Source of the DNA: Shouchella clausii
GTDB taxonomy: Bacteria > Bacillota > Bacilli > Bacillales > Bacillaceae_D
NCBI RefSeq assembly: GCF_002250115.1
Contig: NZ_CP019985.1
Span: 1,364,001-1,428,000, forward strand
Length of the DNA: 64,000 bases
Direction: 5' to 3'
How positions within the stretch are numbered: position 1 is the stretch's first letter; each line of letters begins with the position of its first letter. Made by a program: the position numbers and the translations under genes. Shown here in pieces: positions 49,694 to 58,157 of this stretch. Under the pieces are notes generated by a model, which saw only the letters and a list, made by a program, of their open reading frames with translations, had not been told where the DNA came from and did no database searches.

Positions 49694-49709
49694 AACTTAG
49701 ATCTAAGTT
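49694..49709. promoter_or_regulatory. 16-bp palindrome, candidate operator for the GntR regulator
   Basis: AACTTAGATCTAAGTT is a perfect palindrome about 12 bases downstream of the -10 element and 24 bases before the kinase gene, a position where a repressor would block transcription. Confidence 0.6.
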
Positions 49710-49732
49710 AGATTTATGGTGGTGAAAAAAGA

Positions 49733-51070
49733 ATGAATCGGTTGTTGTTAGGCTTTTATGGAGATGATTTCACGGGTTCGACGGATGCAATGGAAGCGCT
49801 TGATCAGTATGGGTTGAAGACGATTCTTTTTTTAAGGATACCGGATCAAGGTATGCTTAAGCGCTTTGATGATGTGGATTGTATTGGTGTGGCGGGAACG
49901 GCGCGAGCGAAGGGGAAAGCGGGGATGAAGGAGGAGTTAGAGCCTGTTTTTTCTTTCTTGCGTGATATCAATCCTTACTTTGTCCATTATAAAGTGTGCT
50001 CGACGTTTGATTCGTCGCCTGAAACGGGGAGTATTGGGTTTGCGAGTGATTTGGCGAGACGCTATTTTGAGAAAGGCAGCTATCCTTTGCTAGTGGCGGC
50101 GCCGAACTTAGGTAGGTATACGGTGTTTGGGCATCATTTTGCCGCTTTTAACAATCAAGTTTTTCGATTGGATACACATCCGGTCATGGCTAGGCATCCT
50201 GTTACGCCAATGGATGAAGCGGATTTAGCGAAGCATTTGCAGAAGCAAACGAAGCAAAAAATTGCAAACGTTACCATTCTTGATTTAGAGGCAAAGTCAG
50301 CGTCGGAGATTGTGAAAGATGAGTTGGAAGCGGGTCTTATCGTTTATGATGCCCTCAATCGTGGCCATATGGAAAAGGTTTCTGAAGTGCTATGGGAAAA
50401 AAGGGGCGAACGAGCTCAGTTTGTTGTTGGGTCTTCAGGTGTGGAGTATGCGCTTGGCGAGGCGATGAAGCGAGAAAGGCCGATTGAACGGACAGACAGA
50501 GTGAAGAAACCAAGTCAAGCGGAGCGGATTTTTGCTGTTTCTGGCAGCGTGTCAGATGTAACGAAAAGCCAGTTGCTTGCTGCTGAAGCTGCAGGGTTTC
50601 ACGCTATTCAAATTCCTGTGGAGCTGTTTACAGATGCCGCAAAGGCAGAAGCGTTTTTAGCGGACGTTGCAGCGATGATTGCTGCGAAGCAAAAGGTGGT
50701 TATTTATACCGCTAAAGGGGCTGATGACCCGGCTATTGTGGAAACGAGGAAGCATCTGAGCGAAAGTGGTGTAGCGAAAGAAGAGATTGGCATTTTTATC
50801 GGTGAAAAGCTCGGTGCGTGGACGAAATCGATTTTAGATCGTGTCGATGTCCGACGGGTGATTATTTCCGGTGGTGACACTTCTGGTTTTGTTACATCGA
50901 ATCTCGACATTTATGGGTTGGAAGTATTGGATTCTGTTGCGCCAGGGGCTCCTTTATGTTTAGCATATTCTGAGAGCGAGAAATTTGATGGACTGGAAAT
51001 CGCCTTAAAAAGCGGTCAGCTTGGCGGTGAGCATTTTTTTGAAAACGTTTATCGATCTGGCTCTAAATAA
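49733..51070 (+). CDS. Four-carbon acid sugar kinase family protein (DUF1537)
   Basis: This is a DUF1537-type ATP-dependent kinase, the family containing 3-oxo-tetronate kinase (OtnK) and D-threonate/D-erythronate kinases. The 445-residue protein starts MNRLLLGFYGDDFTGSTDAME with the conserved Asp-Asp motif. It has HYKVCSTFDSSPETGSIG, and a C-terminal nucleotide-binding domain with VSGSVSDVTKSQ, VIISGGDTSGFV and GAPLCLAYS. The class II aldolase at the other end of the operon fits a 3-oxo-tetronate kinase followed by decarboxylation, so OtnK-like activity is the best inference. Confidence 0.85.
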   Translation: MNRLLLGFYGDDFTGSTDAMEALDQYGLKTILFLRIPDQGMLKRFDDVDCIGVAGTARAKGKAGMKEELEPVFSFLRDINPYFVHYKVCSTFDSSPETGSIGFASDLARRYFEKGSYPLLVAAPNLGRYTVFGHHFAAFNNQVFRLDTHPVMARHPVTPMDEADLAKHLQKQTKQKIANVTILDLEAKSASEIVKDELEAGLIVYDALNRGHMEKVSEVLWEKRGERAQFVVGSSGVEYALGEAMKRERPIERTDRVKKPSQAERIFAVSGSVSDVTKSQLLAAEAAGFHAIQIPVELFTDAAKAEAFLADVAAMIAAKQKVVIYTAKGADDPAIVETRKHLSESGVAKEEIGIFIGEKLGAWTKSILDRVDVRRVIISGGDTSGFVTSNLDIYGLEVLDSVAPGAPLCLAYSESEKFDGLEIALKSGQLGGEHFFENVYRSGSK

Positions 51071-51079
51071 ACTAAAGGA

Positions 51080-51712
51080 ATGAACGTGGACATGTTATTG
51101 AAAGATGTTGCTTATGAAAAAATTAAAGAAAAAATTTTAGAAGAGCATTACGAACCTGGCCAGTTTTTATCGGAGCGAACGTTAATCGATGAGCTCGGCA
51201 TGAGCAAAACGCCGATTAAAAATGCATTGGTGCGGCTTGAATCGGAAGGGTTTGTGACCGTTTCTTCTAAGCAAGGCATCATCGTTGTCGATATATCGAT
51301 CGAACGGATCAATGATATTTACAATTTGCGGATTGCGTTAGAGACGTTTAATTGCCAGGAAATTTATAAGCGCATAACAGATGACCAAATTAACGAGTTA
51401 GAAGAGAATGTCGAAGCCACGAAAGAGGCTGCGGCTAATAAAGATGTGAAGGCATTTGCCACTTTGGATCATGAGTTTCATTTAGCGATAAGCGAGTTTG
51501 CTGGAAACAGTGAGATCACGAAAATTTTATTAAATTATCAGGATCATTTGCGGAGAATTACGCTTCGGCATTTACGGAAAGACCCTGATCGGGTCAAAAA
51601 ATTTTATACGGAGCATGTCGACATTTTAAATGCATTGAAAACCAAAAATGACAACTGCTCTGATTTGATGAAAAAGCACTTGTACGAATCAAAGATGATG
51701 TATTTTCAATGA
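51080..51712 (+). CDS. GntR family (FCD) transcriptional regulator
   Basis: This regulator of about 210 residues has an N-terminal winged helix (YEKIKEKILEEHYEPGQFLSERTLIDELGMSKTPIKNALVRLESEGFV) and a C-terminal FCD ligand-binding domain (NLRIALETFNCQEI ... DHEFHLAISEFAGN ... HVDILNALKTKN) with the metal/ligand His residues. It probably represses the surrounding operon and responds to the acid sugar or its phosphate. The start is uncertain: ATG 51080, GTG 51086 or ATG 51092; AAAGGA fits the later two better. Confidence 0.88.
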   Translation: MNVDMLLKDVAYEKIKEKILEEHYEPGQFLSERTLIDELGMSKTPIKNALVRLESEGFVTVSSKQGIIVVDISIERINDIYNLRIALETFNCQEIYKRITDDQINELEENVEATKEAAANKDVKAFATLDHEFHLAISEFAGNSEITKILLNYQDHLRRITLRHLRKDPDRVKKFYTEHVDILNALKTKNDNCSDLMKKHLYESKMMYFQ

Positions 51713-51742
51713 TTGGTTGGTGCAATAAGGAGAGAAACGACG

Positions 51743-52777
51743 ATGAAAGCTGTTTTTGTAGACGATGCAGAAAAAATTAACATCAAAGAAATCGACATAC
51801 CGGTCGTGAAGGACAATGACGTGCTCATTAAAGTGGCCGTGGCCGGTATTTGTGGATCGGACATTCATACGTATAAAGGATTGCACCCGTTTCGAAAACC
51901 GCCTGTCGTCATTGGTCATGAAGTGGCTGGCGAAGTTGTGAGCGTTGGCCAAGCGGTAAAACGTGTTCAAGTTGGAGACCGGGTAACGGTTGAACCGCAA
52001 ATTGGCACGGGAGAGAGCGAAGGCGTGATGACAGGCCAGGCGAACTTGTCCGATAAGCGTTTGGCTCCTGGCATGGGCGATTGGCTTGGGACAATGGCTG
52101 AATACTTCGTCTCTCCTGAGGCGCAAGTGATTAAGCTGCCCGATACGGTCAGTTATGAAAAAGGGGTGTTAGTTGAGCCGTTAGCGGTTGGCGTCCATGC
52201 TGCACGTAAAGGGGATATCCAACCAGGGGACCGTGTCGCGATTTTAGGTGCTGGGCCGATTGGCTTGTTGACGCTTATTGCGGTAAAAGCGAAAGGTGCT
52301 TCACACATAGTTGTGACCGATGTGTTAGACTACTCCCTTGATGTTGCCAAAGAAATGGGGGCAACGGCCGCGATTAATATAAAGGGCAAGCCGGATTGGA
52401 TTGAGGAAGCAAAAAGTCAAGTCGGCCGGTCATTCGATAAAGTGCTAATTACCGCTGGCGTGCCAGGCATCATTAATGATTCATTGAACTTACTAAAAAA
52501 AGGGGGACGTGCTGTAACGGTCGCGATGTTTCATGGCCAACAAGATTTTGATGTGGAACAACTACAGCAAAATGAAAAAGAAATTGTTGGCTGCATGACG
52601 TATAATCGTCCCGATACGGAAGAAGCGTTGGATATCATCGCCAAAGGCGCGCTTCCAGTCGAAAAAGTGATTTCTCATCAATTGTCTTATGAACAGGCTG
52701 GCAAAGGGTTTGAAATGGTCGATAAAAAGCAAGACAACTCTGTAAAAGTGATTGTTTCATTTGAACAGGAGGGCTAA
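51743..52777 (+). CDS. Zinc-dependent alcohol/polyol dehydrogenase (MDR family)
   Basis: This 344-residue medium-chain dehydrogenase has the catalytic zinc region GICGSDIHTYKG and GHEVAGEV, and the Rossmann motif AILGAGPIGLLTLIAVKAKG. The structural-zinc four-cysteine lobe is absent: the region after VEPQIGTG has no cysteine cluster. It resembles sorbitol/threonine dehydrogenases and probably oxidises the imported acid sugar at C2 or C3 with NAD(P)+. ATG 51743 has AAGGAG; the frame opens earlier at the GntR stop codon. The dctP gene begins three bases downstream. Confidence 0.88.
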   Translation: MKAVFVDDAEKINIKEIDIPVVKDNDVLIKVAVAGICGSDIHTYKGLHPFRKPPVVIGHEVAGEVVSVGQAVKRVQVGDRVTVEPQIGTGESEGVMTGQANLSDKRLAPGMGDWLGTMAEYFVSPEAQVIKLPDTVSYEKGVLVEPLAVGVHAARKGDIQPGDRVAILGAGPIGLLTLIAVKAKGASHIVVTDVLDYSLDVAKEMGATAAINIKGKPDWIEEAKSQVGRSFDKVLITAGVPGIINDSLNLLKKGGRAVTVAMFHGQQDFDVEQLQQNEKEIVGCMTYNRPDTEEALDIIAKGALPVEKVISHQLSYEQAGKGFEMVDKKQDNSVKVIVSFEQEG

Positions 52778-52780
52778 AGG

Positions 52781-53770
52781 ATGACAAGAAAACAGTGGTT
52801 ATGGCCTGTTGCAGCTATTGCCCTTGTTTTAACTGGCTGCAACGTTGGGCATGCAAATGAAGGCGAGCCGAAAAAGCTACGTCTTGGCCATATTCAAAGT
52901 GAGTCGAATGCGTGGCACAAAGGCTCACTCAAATTTGCCGAATTGGTGCATGAAAAAACAGGCGGCTCTGTCAAGGTAGAGGTTTATCCAAGCTCTACTC
53001 TTGGCGCCGACCGCGACTTGGTTGAAGGCATGCAAATTGGCTCTGTTGATTTTGCTTTAGTAGCTGGCGTAATGTCTAACTTTTATGAACCCTATTCGAT
53101 CTTAGAGCTCCCTTATCTATTCGAAGATTTGAATCATTTAGAGGAATTTGTCTATGGAGAAGATGGTAAGCGATTGCAAGAAGAGACGTTAGAAGCAACA
53201 GGGGTAAGAGGGCTGGAGTTTTGGCTCCGTGGAGCACGGTAGCTAACAACCAATAAGCTTGTGGAGTCACCTGAAGACCTTCGCGGCGTAAAAATTCGTG
53301 TACCAAACATTGAGGCGTCTGTAGAAGGCTGGCAGGCAATGGGGGCAAGCCCGACACCGATGAACTTTGGTGAAGTGTATTCTTCTTTGCAGACAGGCGT
53401 GATTGACGCGCAAGAAAATCCAATTGAGTTCACCGCAAGTGCGAGAATTCATGAAGTCCAAGACTATCTTGTAATGACGGACCACGTTTTTGGTTATGTG
53501 CAATTATTAATGAGTGACAAAACGTACCAAGAGTTAACAGAGGACGAACAGCAAGCGGTCATGGAAGCAGCTGAAGAAGCGCGTATGTACCAAAATGAAA
53601 TCGTTTCCGCGGAAGAAGAGAGCGCTTTGCAAATGATGCTCGATGAAGGTGTCGAGCAAATCGAAGTCGATCAAGAGCCGTTTCGTGAGTCTGTTCAACG
53701 TGTCAATGAGAGATTAGCTGATAAATACGGGAGAGAACTTTACGACACGATCCAAGGTATGAGGGAGTAA
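52781..53770 (+). pseudogene. dctP: TRAP transporter solute-binding protein DctP, interrupted by an in-frame TAG
   Basis: DctP binds the substrate outside the membrane for a TRAP carrier. The protein starts with a lipoprotein signal peptide (lipobox VLTGC) and DctP features (LRLGHIQSESNAWHKGSLKF, GVMSNFYEPYSILELPYLF, FWLRGAR). A TAG at 53240-53242 stands where family members have Gln (RGARQLTTNK); the same frame then continues LTTNKLVESPEDLRGVKIR to 53770, giving 329 residues in total. A single C-to-T change explains it. dctQ and dctM downstream are intact, so the inactivation is recent, a sequencing error, or tolerated by suppression. Confidence 0.88.
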
Positions 53771-53774
53771 CGCT

Positions 53775-54281
53775 ATGAATACGTACATTCGAATCATTGA
53801 TGGTATTAATAATGGGGTTAAGTCGATTGTATCTGTGATGTTGGCGATTTTAGCAGTGCTTGTTGTTTTACAAGTGACGACACGGTTTGTGATTAATGTG
53901 CCCCTTGCGTGGACAGAGGAAATTGCTCGTTATTTAATGATTTACATTGTATTTCTAGGGTCCGGGCTAGCGATGCGCCATAATCAGCATATTGCCATCG
54001 ATTTTTTGTTAGATGTCATTCCCCATAAAAACAAAGCGAGATTGCAAACGATTATTTTATCAATATGCGCTGTATTTTGCCTTGTTTTAGCTTACTACGG
54101 AGCCCAGTTAACGCTCATAGTTGTTGACCAGTCCACCCCGACGTTGCAATATTCAATGGCCTGGGCCTATGCAGCAATTCCCCTTGGTGCCCTATTAATG
54201 TTATTAAACATTGTCGCCTTGCTTTTGAAACCAAATAAGGTTGAAGACAGTGTAGACAGAATAGTTGGTGAGAACAAATGA
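53775..54281 (+). CDS. dctQ: TRAP transporter small membrane subunit DctQ
   Basis: This 168-residue membrane protein has four hydrophobic segments and the family motif TRFVINVPLAWTEEIARYLMIY. It pairs with DctM to form the Na+-dependent TRAP permease. It starts two codons after dctP and overlaps dctM by four bases (ATGA). Confidence 0.93.
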   Translation: MNTYIRIIDGINNGVKSIVSVMLAILAVLVVLQVTTRFVINVPLAWTEEIARYLMIYIVFLGSGLAMRHNQHIAIDFLLDVIPHKNKARLQTIILSICAVFCLVLAYYGAQLTLIVVDQSTPTLQYSMAWAYAAIPLGALLMLLNIVALLLKPNKVEDSVDRIVGENK

Positions 54282-55552
54282 TCATCGTTTTACTTGTATC
54301 GTTACTCGTCCTCTTCTTTATCGGCGTGCCAGTAGCGATTGCGCTCGGTTTATCGACGAGTATGGCCATGATTGTAGCAGGCGATGTTCCTTTATTAACG
54401 CTTGCACAACGAGCGTTTGTGTCACTCGATTCGTTTCCGTTGCTGGCGATTCCATTATTTATTTTGGCTGGCGTCATCATGGAATACGGCGGCATTTCGC
54501 AACGGCTTATTAACCTCGCCAATGCCCTTACTGGCCATTTAACAGGAGGACTAGCCGTTGTTACGGTTGTGACAACAATGTTTTTTGCCGCCATATCAGG
54601 CTCAAGTGTCGCTGCGACTGCCGCTTTAGGGGCAATTTTAGTGCCTGCGATGATTAGCAGAGGGTACGAAAAAGAATTTTCAGGAGGCGTGCAAGCTGTA
54701 TCAGGGACACTTGGCATAATTATGCCGCCGAGCATCCCATTGATTTTGTATGGCACAGCAGTCGGGGCATCGATTGGTGATTTGTTTATTGCTGGAATGG
54801 TCCCTGGCATCCTTATTGGCATTGGTCTAATTTTAACTGTTTATATAATTGCCAAAAAACGGAACTATGCAAAAGGAGACAAGAAAAGTGGAAAAGAAAT
54901 TGGCACAGCGTTTGTAAAAGCGATTCCGGCACTGATTATGCCTGTAATCATTTTAGGCGGTATTTATACAGGTGTGTTTACGGCAACGGAGGCTGCCGGT
55001 GTAGCTGTTGCCTACGCCTTTATTGTAGGGGTGTTTGTCTATAGGGCGATCACGTTTACGAAAATCAAAATGATTTTGTCACAAGCATCGATAACGACGG
55101 CAACCATTATGCTTATTTTGGCGACAGCAGGCTTGTTTAGTTGGATTTTAACGATTGAGAATGTACCGCAGCAAGTGGCAAGCGTCATTACGTCAATTTC
55201 CGAAAATCCATGGGTATTTCTCGGTATCGTTGTTCTATTGCTCCTCCTCGTAGGCATGTTTATGGAAACAAATGCATCGATTATTATTTTGGCGCCGATT
55301 CTTGTGCCAGTGGCATCGGAATTAGGGATTGACCCTGTTCACTTCGGCATCGTCATGATTGTCACACTTGCCATCGGCATGGTCACGCCGCCACTTGGGC
55401 TCAATCTTTTTGTTGTATCAAAAATCGCCAACTTAAGGATGGATCGGTTAACGATTAGCCTCATCCCCTTTTATATCACTATATTGATCTGTCTATTGAT
55501 TGTTACGTTTATTCCGTCTCTCACTATGACCGTTGTAGAGTGGATGAAATAA
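54278..55552 (+). CDS. dctM: TRAP transporter large permease DctM
   Basis: This 424-residue membrane protein with about twelve segments carries DctM signatures (SLDSFPLLAIPLFILAGVIME, AAISGSSVAATAALG, IMPPSIPLILYG, GMVTPPLGLNLFV). It is the transport channel of the operon. Substrate inferred from neighbours: a four-carbon acid sugar or a related carboxylate. Confidence 0.95.
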   Translation: MIIVLLVSLLVLFFIGVPVAIALGLSTSMAMIVAGDVPLLTLAQRAFVSLDSFPLLAIPLFILAGVIMEYGGISQRLINLANALTGHLTGGLAVVTVVTTMFFAAISGSSVAATAALGAILVPAMISRGYEKEFSGGVQAVSGTLGIIMPPSIPLILYGTAVGASIGDLFIAGMVPGILIGIGLILTVYIIAKKRNYAKGDKKSGKEIGTAFVKAIPALIMPVIILGGIYTGVFTATEAAGVAVAYAFIVGVFVYRAITFTKIKMILSQASITTATIMLILATAGLFSWILTIENVPQQVASVITSISENPWVFLGIVVLLLLLVGMFMETNASIIILAPILVPVASELGIDPVHFGIVMIVTLAIGMVTPPLGLNLFVVSKIANLRMDRLTISLIPFYITILICLLIVTFIPSLTMTVVEWMK

Positions 55553-55578
55553 TCAAAGTGAAAAAGGAGCGTTAAAAT

Positions 55579-56235
55579 ATGCAAAATGATTCGATTTTGC
55601 AAGACTTGCAAAAGACAGGCTTGTTTATGATGGAAAAAAACCTCGCTTGGGGAACAGCAGGGAATATTAGTGCAAAATGTGAAGATGGCTATTTAATTTC
55701 CGCTACTGGGACCTATTTAGGCGAATTAGAGGTAGAGGATTTTGCTTATTGCCAAGGAGGAGAGCATCTTGCTGGCAAAAAGCCTTCAAAGGAATATGTA
55801 ATGCATGAAGGCATTTACGAACAGCGGCCAGAAATCGGGGCGGTGCTCCACTCATCCCCGTTTTATAGCACATTGATCGCCAACAGCGACCTTCATTTGC
55901 CATCGAACTACTTTGTCGAGTCGATGTATTACTTGGAGAGAATGGTGCGTATTCCTTACTATCAGCCAGGCAGTAAAGAGCTAGCCCAAGCCGTTAAAGA
56001 GAGAGCAAAGGAGGCAAATGTCTTTCTGCTAGAGAACCACGGCATTATCGTCTGCGATGTGAATCTGAAAGAAGCACGCACGGCGTTGCAAACGCTTGAA
56101 TACACAGCGCGCATGCATATCACAGCATTGGAGAAAGGCATAACCATCAACGGTTTAAGTGACGATACAGTCCATCAGTTTCTTCATCACTCCGGCTATA
56201 AACCGGTAAGACAGTGGGGAGAACCCAAACAATAA
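55579..56235 (+). CDS. Class II aldolase/adducin family protein, OtnC-like decarboxylase
   Basis: This 218-residue member of the class II aldolase family has the zinc-binding and catalytic features NLAWGTAGNISAK, EYVMHEGIYEQRPEIGAVLHSSPFYST and VFLLENHGIIV. In acid-sugar operons this family acts as 3-oxo-tetronate 4-phosphate decarboxylase giving dihydroxyacetone phosphate. That fits the DUF1537 kinase upstream; L-ribulose- or fuculose-phosphate aldolase activity is less likely here. AAGGAG precedes the ATG. Confidence 0.85.
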   Translation: MQNDSILQDLQKTGLFMMEKNLAWGTAGNISAKCEDGYLISATGTYLGELEVEDFAYCQGGEHLAGKKPSKEYVMHEGIYEQRPEIGAVLHSSPFYSTLIANSDLHLPSNYFVESMYYLERMVRIPYYQPGSKELAQAVKERAKEANVFLLENHGIIVCDVNLKEARTALQTLEYTARMHITALEKGITINGLSDDTVHQFLHHSGYKPVRQWGEPKQ

Positions 56236-56240
56236 ATGTA

Positions 56241-56273
56241 AAACAGGTTGCAGGAAGCAGCCTGTTTTTTTGA
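56241..56273 (+). terminator. Terminator of the acid-sugar operon
   Basis: AAACAGGTTGC / GCAGCCTGTTT (one G-U pair) has a 5-base loop and is followed by T residues. Confidence 0.87.
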
Positions 56274-56411
56274 TGAACCGTAGTGTAAGAAGATACAAAC
56301 CTATTCTTTAAGAACAAATTGAAGATTGAATTGAAATACAATTGACGCATTACATAAAAGCGATTACAATAAAGGGAAAATTATTCTAATATGTTTGAAT
56401 AAGGGGATTTT

Positions 56412-56675
56412 ATGCATATTTTCAGATCGATCATTGTCTTTATTGCTTTTCAAGTTGTCTTTATTGTGGTTGATATTATTGGCTGGGAACCCAATCGTAA
56501 CAGATTGTATGAACTAGTGGTCGGATTTCCACCGATCCGATTTTTTGAAGAAACATTTGCCCCATACAAAATGCTGGAGTTCAATATTATGACAGCAGGA
56601 TTTCTAATTGCTTTACTAGCAAGTATTATTTCCCAACTATGGTCACGTTCGTCAAAAGAAACTCACAACAAATGA
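56412..56675 (+). CDS. Small membrane protein, YfzA-like
   Basis: This 87-residue protein has two hydrophobic helices (residues 5-23, 58-78) separated by a polar loop (GWEPNRNRLYELVVGFPPIRFFEETFAPYKM...). The layout and the FxPYxxxEFNI pattern recall YfzA proteins of Bacillus. Function unknown. GGGG and an AT-rich promoter-like region precede it. Confidence 0.55.
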   Translation: MHIFRSIIVFIAFQVVFIVVDIIGWEPNRNRLYELVVGFPPIRFFEETFAPYKMLEFNIMTAGFLIALLASIISQLWSRSSKETHNK

Positions 56676-56797
56676 AAACGCATGACAAACTTTAGCAGTA
56701 CGCTTAAAAGTCTGTGATTTATGAATTAAAAATAAAATCTTGAAATGAGATGATTTACACCTCTGATAATAGGAATCTATACAAAAGGAGAATCACG

Positions 56798-57409
56798 ATG
56801 TCAGTGCTCTTGAAAGTGGAGAACTTAAACAAGTCTTACCCTGATTCTACATTTCAGCTGCAAGACGTGTCTTTTTCGATACCGTATGGCTCGATTGTTG
56901 GGTTTATCGGCGACAATGGAGCTGGAAAATCGACAACGATGGGGTCGATCATCGGCAATCTACATCGAAACAGCGGTTCTATATTGATGGATGGACAAGA
57001 AATTGATGGTGATCATCTTGCCTTAAAAAAAGACGTAGGTGTAGTGTTTGACACGATGAAGTTGCCTACTTCGTTAACGATTTGTAAGTTAAGCAAAGTT
57101 TTGAAGCATATTTATAAGGAATGGGATCAGCGATTATTTAACGAGTACATAACGATGTTTTCATTGCCGAAAAATCAGAAAATCGGAAAATTTTCAAGAG
57201 GGATGTCGATGAAGTTATCGATGGCGGTTGCATTATCCCACAATCCAAAATTATTAATTTTAGATGAAGCGACGGCTGGGCTAGACCCCTCAGGGAGACA
57301 TGATGTATTGGATATTCTATCTAAATTCGGTGAACTACCCACCACTTACCACCCTTACAGGCTGCTTGAAGTGGGGGCTTCTTGGGTAATCGCCCCTTTT
57401 AGTAGCTGA
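56798..57409 (+). pseudogene. ABC transporter ATP-binding protein, 3'-truncated
   Basis: The intact part (residues 1-177) has Walker A FIGDNGAGKSTT, the signature FSRGMSMKLSMAVAL and Walker B KLLILDEATAGLDPSGRHD, as in YtrB/gliding-type ABC-2 exporters of Bacilli. After DILSKF (57328) the sequence changes to 27 unrelated residues encoded by an IS-like scar and stops, so the switch histidine and C-terminus are missing. ATG 56798 follows AAAAGGAG. The ABC-2 permease expected downstream is absent. Confidence 0.85.
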
Positions 57410-57410
57410 C
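57330..57410 (-). mobile_element. IS200/IS605-like right-end remnant (omega-RNA 3' end-like)
   Basis: The segment contains GAACTACCCACCACTT and CTTGAAGTGGGGGCTTC with short inverted repeats (57342-57347 / 57369-57374; 57368-57371 / 57378-57381). On the minus strand it ends ...GTGGGTAGTTCAC, resembling the 3' end of the TnpB guide RNA scaffold in IS605-family elements, with the ABC gene sequence in the guide position. No tnpA or tnpB is present. It is a scar, joining two truncated genes. Confidence 0.5.
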
Positions 57411-57463
57411 GAAATGGACCAAGCGAACCCTCTTGTTCCAAGAGTTTATCGATTCATTAGGCA

Positions 57464-58042
57464 GTGGTTAATAAGGTTTTTAAAGGGATGGTTTTCTATA
57501 TTGCCATCGGCTCATTAATAGGAGGAGTTAGTGCGGTCTATATCAATAGCGATATTTTAAGGTTTGCCTTTATCGGTTTATTGTTGTACGTCATTGTGAG
57601 CAATCTATTAAAAAAAACATTTACGGCCCATGTGGAGGACCAAGATTTTCGGATGCCGAGCCGGAAATCAAGGGGACCGGTAGGTGTTGGCATCGGATTG
57701 ATATCAACGATGTTAGGTGTTGGCGGCAGCGTGATGACGATTCCTTATTTAAGAAAGCAAGGGATGCGGATGTTGAATGCGGTCGCCCTTGCGACGCCGC
57801 TTGGCTTGCCGATTGCGATCGTGGGGGCATTCACTTTTTTAGTCACAGGTTTGCAAATAGAGGGGATGCCTGGCTCCACGCTTGGCTTTATCTTTATTCC
57901 GGCTTTGTGCGGATTTACACTCGGTGGGTTTATTGGCGTACCACTGGGGCGGTCGTGGGCGCAAAAAATCCCCGATGCCGTCTATTCCAAAGTGTATTTA
58001 ATCTTGCTGGTCATTGTTGTCATTATGATGATGTTAGAATAA
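57464..58042 (+). pseudogene. TauE/SafE family permease, 5'-truncated
   Basis: The frame encodes the C-terminal two thirds of a TauE/SafE (sulfite exporter-like) membrane protein: IAIGSLIGGVSAVYINSDILRF, then VGVGIGLISTMLGVGGSVMTIPYL (the second family repeat with the GxGGG motif) and ATPLGLPIAIVGAF. The first repeat is missing; the frame is closed by a TAG at 57458-57460, just after the IS-like scar. GTG 57464 has no ribosome binding site. It is probably non-functional. Confidence 0.8.
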
Positions 58043-58053
58043 GTGTAAACGTG

Positions 58054-58087
58054 CCGCCTTTAAGAAAGGATTTACTCTTAAAGGCGG
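58054..58087 (+). terminator. Terminator after the TauE/SafE remnant
   Basis: CCGCCTTTAAGA / TCTTAAAGGCGG is a perfect 12-bp stem with a 10-base loop, followed by TTTG. Confidence 0.8.
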
Positions 58088-58157
58088 TTTGTCTGTATGT
58101 AAAGCACGGTAGGGGTATAGAGGGAGAGGTTGGCGTGAGTGCGGTTTCATTTATCGT

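Larger units (their letters stand above)
49055..49732. other. Intergenic stretch at the right side of the island
   Basis: It holds a terminator (49178-49225), a small minus-strand membrane protein (49251-49421), an uncertain minus-strand frame (49446-49685, WRYYIITREQGKQLMDRVGAF..., not recognised, preceded by a C-rich tract) and the promoter/operator of the acid-sugar operon (49653-49709). Confidence 0.6.
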
